Positions 1 to 5,715 of a stretch of 5,967 nucleotides of DNA are shown piece after piece. The DNA comes from JBEIUO01 sp964549785 (lineage in GTDB: Bacteria; Planctomycetota; Phycisphaerae; Phycisphaerales; UBA1924). The position numbers and the translations under genes were made by a program. The DNA is taken from the NCBI GenBank assembly GCA_964549785.1, contig CAZJXA010000211.1, positions 1 to 5,967 on the forward strand, in the 5' to 3' direction. Position 1 is the first letter of the stretch. The number at the start of each line of letters is the position of its first letter. The notes under the pieces are model-generated. The model was not told where the DNA came from. It did no database searches and was given only the letters and a program-made list of their open reading frames with translations.

Positions 1-704
1 CGGGAGACGTTGCGATGTCGGAGGGGCGGGTCGAGGCGGTGATGCGGGATGCAAAGACGGTCGAGGTGACGTCGCTGGGGGCCGTCGTGGGTGACGGCAG
101 CACAGTGGTTGCGGAACCGTTTCGGTGGGATGTGGGTACGACGCAGATCGCGGGGCGAGTGAACGTGCGCAACCTGAACCTGGCGGTATGGCTACCGATC
201 GTGACCAGCAACCGGGCCACGGGCGAAGGCCGGGTGAGCGGGAGCGTGGACGTGGGAGCGGATTGGTCGGAGGGGTCGATCACGCTCACGGAACTGAAGG
301 GCGAGATCGGGGCGGACCCGGAACACGGGTTCATTCAGACGACGGATGCTGAGGCGCTGGGGGACCTGCTCGAAAAGCAGGACCCGCGGTTCGCGGCGGA
401 CGGGATGTTGTTCTCGGTGCGGGAGAAGATCATCGCCGCGCTGCGTGACTTTGCGTTCAAGAAGTTGACGGTCGATCTTTCGCGGCGGGGCGACCGGACG
501 AAGGCGCTGACATATCTTTCCGGGTTCGGGCGTCACGGGGAAGACCCGCAGGGCCTGAACCTGACGCTCGACGTCAGCGTACAAGACGCGTTTATCGACA
601 TGGCATCCAGGATCGCCGCGAAGGGCCGGATTAAGAAGTCGGCGGGCGCGGAATTGGACGATTTTTTCGGTGACGCGGCGGCGGCGGCCAAGGAGAAGCG
701 GTGA
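1..704 (+). CDS. ydbH: YdbH-like AsmA-family intermembrane lipid-transport protein, C-terminal part
   Basis: The frame is open from the first base (codons from base 3) with no stop before the ATG at 15. The gene therefore almost certainly continues upstream, and that ATG is internal. E. coli YdbH is about 880 residues; some 233 are seen here. What is seen: short alternating beta-type segments (VWLPIVTSN, GRVSGSVDVGADW), then a helix-like LRDFAFKKLTVDL and a closing LNLTLDVSVQDAFIDMA, a pattern resembling the end of the YdbH domain (PF11739). The very C-terminus is a charged, Ala-rich extension holding LDDFFGD (bases 654-674). Known for E. coli: YdbH is anchored in the inner membrane and spans the periplasm as a lipid-transfer bridge, partly redundant with TamB and YhdP. 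Identification rests largely on the two following genes, which reproduce the E. coli operon order; the sequence alone would only suggest an AsmA-like protein. Confidence 0.72.
   Translation, partial: GDVAMSEGRVEAVMRDAKTVEVTSLGAVVGDGSTVVAEPFRWDVGTTQIAGRVNVRNLNLAVWLPIVTSNRATGEGRVSGSVDVGADWSEGSITLTELKGEIGADPEHGFIQTTDAEALGDLLEKQDPRFAADGMLFSVREKIIAALRDFAFKKLTVDLSRRGDRTKALTYLSGFGRHGEDPQGLNLTLDVSVQDAFIDMASRIAAKGRIKKSAGAELDDFFGDAAAAAKEKR
690..695 (+). promoter_or_regulatory. Ribosome binding site for the ynbE-like gene
   Basis: AAGGAG lies inside the last codons of the ydbH-like gene. It is 8 bases before the ATG at 704 and 5 bases before a GTG at 701. The better spacing favours the ATG, which shares its A with the upstream TGA stop (TGATG) and implies translational coupling. 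Confidence 0.6.
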
Positions 705-970
705 TGATTCAGAGAATTCCCCGTTTCGGAGGCCCGAAGGCCTTGATGGCGACGATCGGTATCGGGATCGTTGGGATGGGGTGTACACACACGATCAAGG
801 TGGAGCCCATCAAGGTCGAGCCCATCGATATCACCTTGCACATTTATCTTGAGGCGGATGAGAAGTTGGATGCGTTCTTCGGGGATTTGGAGGAGACGGC
901 GAGCGCCGGGTCGGTGGGTGGCCGCTCGGGCGGCGGGTCCAATATGGGCGCTACGGGAGAGGTGAAGTGA
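704..970 (+). CDS. ynbE: YnbE-like small outer-membrane lipoprotein
   Basis: An 88-residue protein (ATG at 704; a GTG at 701 would add one residue). It has a basic N-terminus, a short hydrophobic stretch MATIGIGIVGMG, then Cys27, followed by HTIKVEPIKVEPIDITLHIYLEAD. That CT...I.V..EPI.I....I pattern matches E. coli YnbE, a roughly 61-residue lipoprotein. Known in E. coli: YnbE sits in the outer membrane, multimerises and docks on the C-terminal end of YdbH. The order ydbH-ynbE-ydbL is reproduced here. Oddities: the residue three before Cys27 is Gly rather than the usual Leu/Val/Ile, so the lipobox is weak. The KVEPI strand is duplicated. A Gly/Ser-rich tail of about 25 residues follows LDAFFGD and lengthens the protein beyond the family norm. 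The function is inferred from family and context. Confidence 0.78.
   Translation: MIQRIPRFGGPKALMATIGIGIVGMGCTHTIKVEPIKVEPIDITLHIYLEADEKLDAFFGDLEETASAGSVGGRSGGGSNMGATGEVK
797..826 (+). repeat. 15-bp tandem duplication encoding KVEPI twice
   Basis: Two adjacent 15-base units (797-811 and 812-826) differ at one base (GTG versus GTC, both Val). They encode KVEPI-KVEPI in the segment just after the lipidated Cys of the YnbE-like protein. The unit preserves the reading frame. It looks like a recent slippage duplication within the predicted beta-strand region. Confidence 0.85.
956..965 (+). promoter_or_regulatory. Ribosome binding site for the ydbL-like gene
   Basis: GGAGAGGTGA overlaps the end of the ynbE-like gene and resembles the anti-Shine-Dalgarno complement. 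It serves either the ATG at 970 (TGATG overlap with the stop at 968-970) or a GTG at 967. The spacing does not decide between them, and the protein differs by one residue. Confidence 0.5.
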
Positions 971-1665
971 TGAAGCGGATGATGATTGCGGCGTGCGTGA
1001 TGTGTGCGATGACGGGTGCGAGTGTGCCGGCGATGGGGCAGCCGTCCAAGGACGAACTCAAGGTTCAGTTCAAGAATCGCGATGGCGAACTGCGCGACCT
1101 GAAAAAGAGTGGGACGGTCGGCGAGACCGTGGATGGATATGTGGAGGCGGTCGATGCTGCCAGCGACGCGACGGTGGCGAACCTCGTGAAAGCGGAGAAC
1201 GCCGATCGGCGGACGCTCTATCAGATTCTGGCCGACGAGATCAACGCGGAGAACCCCAAGGCCCCGGTGAAGGCGACCATGGAAACGGTGGCGATCCGCA
1301 ATGCCGCGAGGAACGTCGAGAAGGCGGGGGGCGACGAATATCTGCGGGTGGGCAAGGGGCATTGGATACGGGTGAAGGATTTCCCGCGCTTCCAGAAGGT
1401 GACGAAGTTGAAGACGCAGGGGAAAGTGGGCGAGACGCCGACGGGCCTGCTGGAGATCGTGAAGGATGCGGATCGCAGCGATGCGGCGGTGAGCGGCGTG
1501 GTCGACGAAGAGAACAAGGCTCGGACGGCGGAGTTTGCGGCGGTTGCGCAGCGCGAGGGGACGGACGTGTCGGCGATCGTGAGGCGGATGGCGGATCGCA
1601 ACGCGGCGAACGCGCGGATCGGCGACATGGTGAAGGATTCGGGCGGCAGTTGGAAGAAGAAGTAG
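970..1665 (+). CDS. ydbL: YdbL/DUF1318 family secreted protein with two tandem repeats of the domain
   Basis: A 231-residue protein. The N-terminus MKRMMIAACVMCAMTGASV is a signal peptide, probably cleaved after AMG (residues 21-23), so the product is periplasmic. The mature part contains two copies of the same pattern. Copy one has LKKSGTVGETVDGYVE (VGET at 50-53), an ENADRRTLYQILAD helix and ends near HWIRV (Trp132). Copy two has LKTQGKVGETPTGLLE (VGET at 153-156), ENKARTAEFAAVAQ and ends GGSWKKK (Trp228). The E. coli YdbL protein (about 108 residues) has one such unit, with GRVGET...GY near its start and GKW at its end. Known in E. coli: YdbL is a periplasmic accessory that influences YnbE multimerisation on the YdbH bridge. 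The last gene of the three-gene cluster, it overlaps ynbE by one base. Family assignment is good; the consequence of the doubling is unknown. Confidence 0.88.
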   Translation: MKRMMIAACVMCAMTGASVPAMGQPSKDELKVQFKNRDGELRDLKKSGTVGETVDGYVEAVDAASDATVANLVKAENADRRTLYQILADEINAENPKAPVKATMETVAIRNAARNVEKAGGDEYLRVGKGHWIRVKDFPRFQKVTKLKTQGKVGETPTGLLEIVKDADRSDAAVSGVVDEENKARTAEFAAVAQREGTDVSAIVRRMADRNAANARIGDMVKDSGGSWKKK

Positions 1666-1853
1666 CACCGATTTCGCAAAGGTCATGGGCCTGTTCCCGG
1701 GTGGCGGGTTGATTCCTGTTCCTCCGCGCGATGAACCTCGACTAGACGAACGCGTCGGTCGCGACTTCTCATTCTTACAGCGGCCCCCCTGCCCGGCACT
1801 CGTTTGCGGCGCGGCTTGGGCAAGAATTCTCCGCAAAGGCGGGAGTAACGTCT

Positions 1854-1958
1854 TGTCCTTCGGCGGGCAGGCAGCGGGTATTGGGAACGCCCTAGACCCG
1901 CTCGCCGCGGAATCCTGCTACCATCCTTGACATATGACCCCTCGGCTCGGAAGAGCCG
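1854..1958 (+). other. Cluster of hairpin-capable sequences
   Basis: The clearest stem is AGCGGGT (1873-1879) with ACCCGCT (1896-1902), perfect over 7 bp. Inside it are GGG (1883-1885) and CCC (1890-1892) closing an AACG loop. GCAGG (1867-1871) could pair outside it with CCTGC (1914-1918). A second hairpin, CGGCTC (1943-1948) with GAGCCG (1953-1958), closes a GGAA loop of the stable GNRA type. There is no T-run, so these are not standard terminators. In DNA this G+C-rich some stems arise by chance. Confidence 0.4.
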
Positions 1959-2165
1959 GCGCGGGTGATTGGTCCGGTTTTCGTGCGAGTCTTTGGGGAT
2001 TCACTCTGAAGGGGCTCGCAGCCGGCACAGGTTGATCGGTTGAGTCGGCGGACGCCAGTCTTCATCAGTGTGATGGGGGGTTCCGCGGCAAGGATCGAAC
2101 GAAACGATCTCGACGAAGGTCGGGATTGGGCGTCGGCGGCGGGTTGCCCCCGTGGCGCGGTGAGT

Positions 2166-2297
2166 GTGGCTGCTTTCGGGCCACGGTCCCGCCCAGGGCG
2201 AAGGAAACCACGCGGGTCGATGCTTTACGCGGCCCCTCTGGGCTTTGCGTGCAGCGCTGCCGGAGTTCCGTTTCGGAATTTCGCATTGCGAGCGCAA
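2166..2297 (+). other. Run of consecutive hairpin-capable sequences, candidate structured RNA
   Basis: Several local inverted repeats follow one another. GTGGC (2166-2170) pairs with GCCAC (2180-2184). ACGC+GGCCC (2227-2235) pairs with GGGCT and GCGT (2240-2244, 2247-2250) around a CTCT loop. A perfect 10-base palindrome GCAGCGCTGC lies at 2251-2260. AGTTCCG (2264-2270) pairs with CGGAATT (2274-2280). TTGC (2286-2289) pairs with GCAA (2294-2297). The density and order suggest an RNA that folds, perhaps the 5' leader of the RNase E message, but no known RNA family was recognised and covariation was not tested. Confidence 0.38.
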
Positions 2298-2336
2298 CCT
2301 GCCCACGAAGAGCGCGGTCGGTGGAGAGTTGGGGGA

Positions 2337-2363
2337 TTGGGGCGCCGGGCGGCCCCGGCCCAA
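2337..2363 (+). other. Strong bulged hairpin in the RNase E upstream region
   Basis: TTGGG (2337-2341), a GCG bulge, CCGGG (2345-2349), a CGGC loop, CCCGG (2354-2358) and CCCAA (2359-2363) form a 10-bp stem. An alternative pairing of GGGGCG (2339-2344) with CGCCCC (2364-2369) is possible, so two mutually exclusive folds exist. No T-run follows, which argues against an intrinsic terminator. Confidence 0.45.
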
Positions 2364-2478
2364 CGCCCCTCCGAGATCGATGCGGTTCCCCGCGATGAAA
2401 ACGCGGCGGCCCCCCGCAGACGGTTCGTTCGGCACCTCTTGGCGCGTCACCATGGCGAATGTCCCGCTTCCTCAACCT

Positions 2479-2502
2479 GATGGAGTTGGCGGATGGAGTT
2501 GG
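2479..2502 (+). repeat. 11-bp direct repeat upstream of the RNase E gene
   Basis: GATGGAGTTGG occurs at 2479-2489 and again at 2492-2502, a 13-base period, ending 57 bases before the GTG start. Such a repeat could be a protein-binding site or part of the leader RNA, but nothing else supports a specific role. Confidence 0.6.
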
Positions 2503-2546
2503 GTCGTGTTGGCGTGGCCCTTTGGTGGCCTCCGATCGGTCCGTTG

Positions 2547-2552
2547 AAAGGG
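2547..2552 (+). promoter_or_regulatory. Ribosome binding site choosing the RNase E GTG start
   Basis: AAAGGG lies 7 bases before GTG at 2560. The in-frame alternatives are TTG at 2563 (10 bases away) and ATG at 2578, which has no purine-rich site near it. The spacing supports the GTG, although the ATG is closer to where homology with E. coli RNase E begins (MVINYVPGEE). Confidence 0.6.
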
Positions 2553-2559
2553 CAGGTGT

Positions 2560-5500
2560 GTGTTGGCTGAATCTCAGATGGTGATCAATTACGTCCCCGG
2601 CGAAGAGTGCCGGGTGGCGATCGTGGAAGACGGAAAGTTGGAAGAGTTGTATGTGGAGCGGTTCGCGACGGCGAGCCGGGTGGGGAACATCTACGTCGGA
2701 CGGGTGATGAACGTGGAGCCGTCGATCCAGGCGGCGTTCGTGGACTTTGGCGTCGGCGAGAACGGGTTTCTACACGTCTCGGACCTGCATCCGCGCTACT
2801 TCCCGGGGCAGGATGACGAGACGACCGAGCGCGTGGGGTTCAAGACTCCAAGGCGGGAACGGCCGCCGATTCAGGCGGCCCTGCGGCGGGGCGACGAGGT
2901 GATCGTGCAGGTGCTGAAGGAGGGCGTGGGGACCAAGGGCCCGACGGTAACGAGTTATCTCTCGATTCCCGGCCGGTTTCTGGTGATGATGCCGGGAATG
3001 GACAACATCGGGGTGTCGCGGAAGGTCGAGGATGAGGATCTCCGGCGGAAGATGCGGGACATCCTGGACCAGTTGGAGCTGCCGGAGAACTTCGGGTTCA
3101 TTTTGCGAACGGCGGGGATGGACCGGACCAAGACGGAGCTGAAGCGCGATCTGGCGTACTTGCAGCGGCTGTGGAAGGACATGGAGCGGCGGCTGAAGGC
3201 CGGCGGGGGCAAGGAAAAGACGCGGCTCCTCTATAGCGAGAGCGATCTCCTGGTGCGGTCGCTGCGGGACCTGTTGACGAGTGACATCAGCGAGGTGGTG
3301 ATCGACCACGAGGCGGCCCTCAAGCGGGCGAGCCGGTTCATGAAGATCGTGGCCCCGCGGGGAAGCGCAAAGCTGATGCAGATGCCGGATAGCGCCCCGA
3401 TTTTTCACGCCTTCGGGATCGAGAAGCAGATTCATCTGATTCATGCGCGGGAGGTGCCGCTGCCCAGCGGCGGGCGGTTGGTGATCGACCAGACGGAGGC
3501 GCTGGTGGCGATCGACGTCAACTCCGGTAAGAGCCGCGACAGCCGGAACAGCGAGGACAACGCGTACCAGACGAACCTCGAGGCGGTGGACGAGATCTGT
3601 CGGCAGTTGCGGCTGCGGGACATGGGCGGGATCGTCATCAACGACCTGATCGACATGCGGCACATGAGCAACCGGCGGGACATCGAAAACCGGTTCAAGG
3701 AACGGCTGAAGCGTGACCGAGCCCGCTCGACGATTCTCGCGATCAGCGAGTTCGGGATTCTGGAGATGACCCGCCAGCGGATGAGGCCGAGCCACGAGAG
3801 CGTGCACTTTTCGGACTGCCCGTTGTGCCGCGGACGCGGGATGGTGCAGAAGCCGGACTCGGTGGCGGCGGAGGCGATGCGCGACCTGTGCGTGGTGCTG
3901 GATATGCCCCGCGTCAAGAAGGTGGAGATGGTGGTAGCGCCGCGGGTGGCGGGTGACCTGTTGAGCACGAAGCGGCAGATGATCAGCCGCGTGGAGCGGC
4001 AGTACGGCAAGCACGTGGACGTGCGGGTGAGCGAAACGGTCTCGGTGGATCGGGTGTCGTTCTACGCGTACGACGAACTGGGCCAGGATCTGGAGTTGGG
4101 CGAACTGCCGATCGGCAAGCGGCCGAAGGAATTGAAGCCGTGGGTTGATCCTGAGGACGCGGGGACCGACTGGGCCGACAACGAGTCGGAAGCGACGATC
4201 CCGGAACCGATAACGGCGGAAGAGGCCGTGGACGATTTTGCAGCGCACCCAATCGAGTTGGATGATCCGTCGCTGGAGGAAGATGAGGGCGGCGGGCAAC
4301 ACGCGGGGAATCAGGGCGACCCGGGTCAGCGGAGAACGGGTCAGCGCGGAGCGGCGCAGCGCGGAACGGGGCAGCGCGGAACGGGGCAGCGAGGAGCTGG
4401 GCAGCGCGGTCCGCAAGGCGTGGTTCCGAACGCGGGCGGACCGTCGGGAGTGGGGGCAGTGGGTGGCGAAGGCACCGACGAGGGCGGAAGAAAAAGACGG
4501 CGACGGCGGGGGCGCCGGAGTCGGGGCGGCTCGGACGGTGGACCGTCGGAAGCGGCGGGGCAGCAGCAGCCGCCTCAGCAGCAGCAGCCTCAGCAGCCGG
4601 CACGGAACTCTGGCCCGGCACACGGCGAGCCTCAGAGCGGACCCACCCACGCGCCACAGCGCGGAAGCGGTGGCGCGGGTGCTCCGTCCGAGCACGCGCA
4701 TCAACGCGGCGGTGGGCCCATGCGGACTACGCCGGGCGGACGACCGATCATCGTGGGAGACCATGGTGACGAGGAGGTTGATGGACCGGTGGCCGGGGCC
4801 GATGATGGTTCGACGGAGAATTTGGCTGGCGGCCCGGCGGGTGAGCCGGTCGGAATGGATGGAGATCCGCGGTCGATGGGGGCGGAGGATGGACAGGAGT
4901 CACCGGATGGCGAGGGCGGGCGTCGGCGGCGGCGTCGGCGGCGCCGAGGCGGACGGGGCCGCGGCAACGGGCCCGAGGGCGACTTCGTTGACGGTGTCGC
5001 GTCGCCGGGTGGGCCGGTCGATGCCGCGGGCGTATCACCGATCGCGGATGCGGCGGCTGCGGATGCGTTTGCGCGTTCGGTGGAGCGTGGCGCCGGAGCA
5101 CCCGGCCCCGAGGACGATGGCCCTGGACAACCGGGCGGAGCGGGCAATCGGACGTCGGAAGCGGAGTTTGTTGGCGATGGGAACGACCCCAACGGCGGTG
5201 GCGAACATGACGGCGACGGGCGCGGCGGTGATCGGGTCGCTGGCGAGCCGGATAGCGGCGAACCGGCACCGGGCGATGGCGGCCCGCGTCGGCGGCGTCG
5301 GCGGCGCGGGCGCGGCGGGCGCTCGGGCGGCGGCGATGTGGATGGTGGGCCGGTGAATCCGGGAGGTGAATCCGCTGGGCCGGTGGCGCCCCAGCGAGCG
5401 CCGGAGCGACCGCAGACGGAAGGTCGATCGGGCGGGCGCGGCGATCGAGGGGGCGCTGCGCGTGGCACCAGCGGTCGGGACGAGGGCGCGCGAGATCAGC

Positions 5501-5703
5501 GTCCTCCCTCGGACGGCCGACGATCGGACGGAGGTTCGATGCCGATGCCCCCGGCGGCTCCGTCTGCGCCGGCTGCTCGGCCGGCGGCGACGCCACCTGG
5601 CGCTTCGGCCGCGGGCAAGCCTGCCCAGCCGCGAACGCTGTATGGGGCGACGAAGCGCAAACTCTCGGCGAGTGAGTTGAACCGGCGGCCCAAGGCGGAA
5701 TGA
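2560..5703 (+). CDS. rne: Ribonuclease E/G with long disordered arginine-rich C-terminal tail
   Basis: A 1047-residue endoribonuclease that cuts single-stranded RNA in mRNA decay and rRNA/tRNA processing. The core follows E. coli RNase E with an offset of about 14-16 residues. An S1 RNA-binding fold occupies about 37-133 (VGNIYVGRVMNVEPSIQAAF). The 5'-monophosphate sensor occupies about 134-229, with Arg183-Thr184 matching R169/T170. The catalytic DNase I-like region occupies about 294-416, with metal ligands Asp319 (AIDVNS) and Asp362 (INDLIDM), 43 apart as in E. coli D303/D346. The zinc-link Cys420 and Cys423 (CPLCRGRG) indicate dimer-of-dimers assembly. The small domain runs to about 525. 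The remaining half is low complexity: acidic and Gly/Pro-rich spacers, a GQRG repeat (589-618), a Q/P run (668-680), Arg tracts at 644, 788 and 910, and an end peptide at 1025-1047. All key catalytic residues are present. The tail is inferred to bind RNA or degradosome partners; no E. coli RhlB, enolase or PNPase site was recognised. Confidence 0.97.
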   Translation: MLAESQMVINYVPGEECRVAIVEDGKLEELYVERFATASRVGNIYVGRVMNVEPSIQAAFVDFGVGENGFLHVSDLHPRYFPGQDDETTERVGFKTPRRERPPIQAALRRGDEVIVQVLKEGVGTKGPTVTSYLSIPGRFLVMMPGMDNIGVSRKVEDEDLRRKMRDILDQLELPENFGFILRTAGMDRTKTELKRDLAYLQRLWKDMERRLKAGGGKEKTRLLYSESDLLVRSLRDLLTSDISEVVIDHEAALKRASRFMKIVAPRGSAKLMQMPDSAPIFHAFGIEKQIHLIHAREVPLPSGGRLVIDQTEALVAIDVNSGKSRDSRNSEDNAYQTNLEAVDEICRQLRLRDMGGIVINDLIDMRHMSNRRDIENRFKERLKRDRARSTILAISEFGILEMTRQRMRPSHESVHFSDCPLCRGRGMVQKPDSVAAEAMRDLCVVLDMPRVKKVEMVVAPRVAGDLLSTKRQMISRVERQYGKHVDVRVSETVSVDRVSFYAYDELGQDLELGELPIGKRPKELKPWVDPEDAGTDWADNESEATIPEPITAEEAVDDFAAHPIELDDPSLEEDEGGGQHAGNQGDPGQRRTGQRGAAQRGTGQRGTGQRGAGQRGPQGVVPNAGGPSGVGAVGGEGTDEGGRKRRRRRGRRSRGGSDGGPSEAAGQQQPPQQQQPQQPARNSGPAHGEPQSGPTHAPQRGSGGAGAPSEHAHQRGGGPMRTTPGGRPIIVGDHGDEEVDGPVAGADDGSTENLAGGPAGEPVGMDGDPRSMGAEDGQESPDGEGGRRRRRRRRRGGRGRGNGPEGDFVDGVASPGGPVDAAGVSPIADAAAADAFARSVERGAGAPGPEDDGPGQPGGAGNRTSEAEFVGDGNDPNGGGEHDGDGRGGDRVAGEPDSGEPAPGDGGPRRRRRRRGRGGRSGGGDVDGGPVNPGGESAGPVAPQRAPERPQTEGRSGGRGDRGGAARGTSGRDEGARDQRPPSDGRRSDGGSMPMPPAAPSAPAARPAATPPGASAAGKPAQPRTLYGATKRKLSASELNRRPKAE
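4324..4413 (+). repeat. Six 15-bp tandem repeats encoding GQRG(T/A)
   Basis: Six consecutive 15-base units of consensus GGGCAGCGCGGAACG start at 4324, 4339, 4354, 4369, 4384 and 4399. They encode GQRRT, GQRGA, AQRGT, GQRGT, GQRGA and GQRGP (residues 589-618 of RNase E). The multiple-of-three unit lets copy number vary without frameshift. RG-rich repeats of this kind commonly contact RNA. Confidence 0.92.
4489..5325 (+). other. Three arginine tracts in the RNase E tail
   Basis: Within the RNase E gene, RKRRRRRGRRSR (residues 644-655, bases 4489-4524), nine consecutive Arg followed by GGRGR (from residue 788, bases 4921-4962) and seven Arg followed by GRGGR (from residue 910, bases 5287-5325) recur 144 and 122 residues apart. 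Each sits after an acidic/Gly-rich spacer. The second and third are coded by related cgt-cgg-cgg runs. By analogy with the arginine-rich RNA-binding segments in E. coli RNase E, they probably bind RNA. Confidence 0.85.
4561..4599 (+). repeat. Glutamine/proline low-complexity run (CAG-rich)
   Basis: CAG triplets interrupted by CCG/CCT encode QQQPPQQQQPQQP (residues 668-680 of RNase E), between the first and second Arg tracts. It is a simple-sequence linker likely to vary in length between strains. Confidence 0.85.
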
Positions 5704-5715
5704 GGACGTGCGGAC

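Larger units (their letters stand above)
1666..2559 (+). other. Long intergenic region, no credible gene; possible structured leader of the RNase E gene
   Basis: No supported gene in 894 bases. Open frames occur on both strands (for example 2040-2480 plus, 2001-2453 minus), but they use codons rare in the neighbouring genes, lack recognisable domains and lack ribosome binding sites. No tRNA, RNase P RNA, tmRNA or SRP RNA signature was recognised by eye. No stem followed by a T-run is present after the ydbL-like stop. The stretch holds several hairpin-capable sequences (listed separately) and an 11-bp direct repeat close to the RNase E start. E. coli rne has a long, structured, autoregulatory 5' leader, so part of this region may do the same; that is an analogy, not a demonstration. 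A TTGACA at 1927-1932 has no matching -10 element. Confidence 0.6.

Noticed and set aside
985..1000. IAAC lipobox at residues 6-9 of the YdbL-like protein
   Set aside because: It fits the consensus, but only about eight residues precede the Cys, too short for a lipoprotein signal. Cleavage after AMG further on is more plausible.
1796..1808. GGCAC-TCGT-TTGC resembling a sigma-54 promoter
   Set aside because: The spacing between the GG and GC elements is one base shorter than the strict requirement.
1685..1930. 81-codon plus-strand frame after the ydbL-like gene
   Set aside because: No convincing ribosome binding site, no domain, and composition unlike the neighbouring genes.
1927..1955. TTGACA resembling a -35 promoter element
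   Set aside because: At 16-18 bases downstream there is only GGAAGAGC, no TATAAT-like sequence. The site also runs into a hairpin, so a sigma-70 promoter is not supported.
2040..2480. 146-codon plus-strand frame in the intergenic region
   Set aside because: It starts with TTG without a ribosome binding site, uses codons (CGA, AGG, AGA) rare in the neighbouring genes, and gives no recognisable protein. It also crosses the hairpin-rich stretch.
4534..4547. Perfect inverted repeat GACGGT-GG-ACCGTC
   Set aside because: It lies inside the RNase E coding tail, is short, and fits chance in GC-rich repetitive coding sequence.
2770..4764. 664-codon open frame on the minus strand opposite the RNase E core
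   Set aside because: It mirrors a confidently identified gene. Its product is rich in His, Arg, Pro and Leu as expected for an antisense reading of GC-rich coding DNA, and it has no recognisable domain.
4238..5356. 372-codon plus-strand frame overlapping the RNase E tail
   Set aside because: It is an alternative frame of the low-complexity region with Arg/Ala-rich product, no ribosome binding site and no domain.
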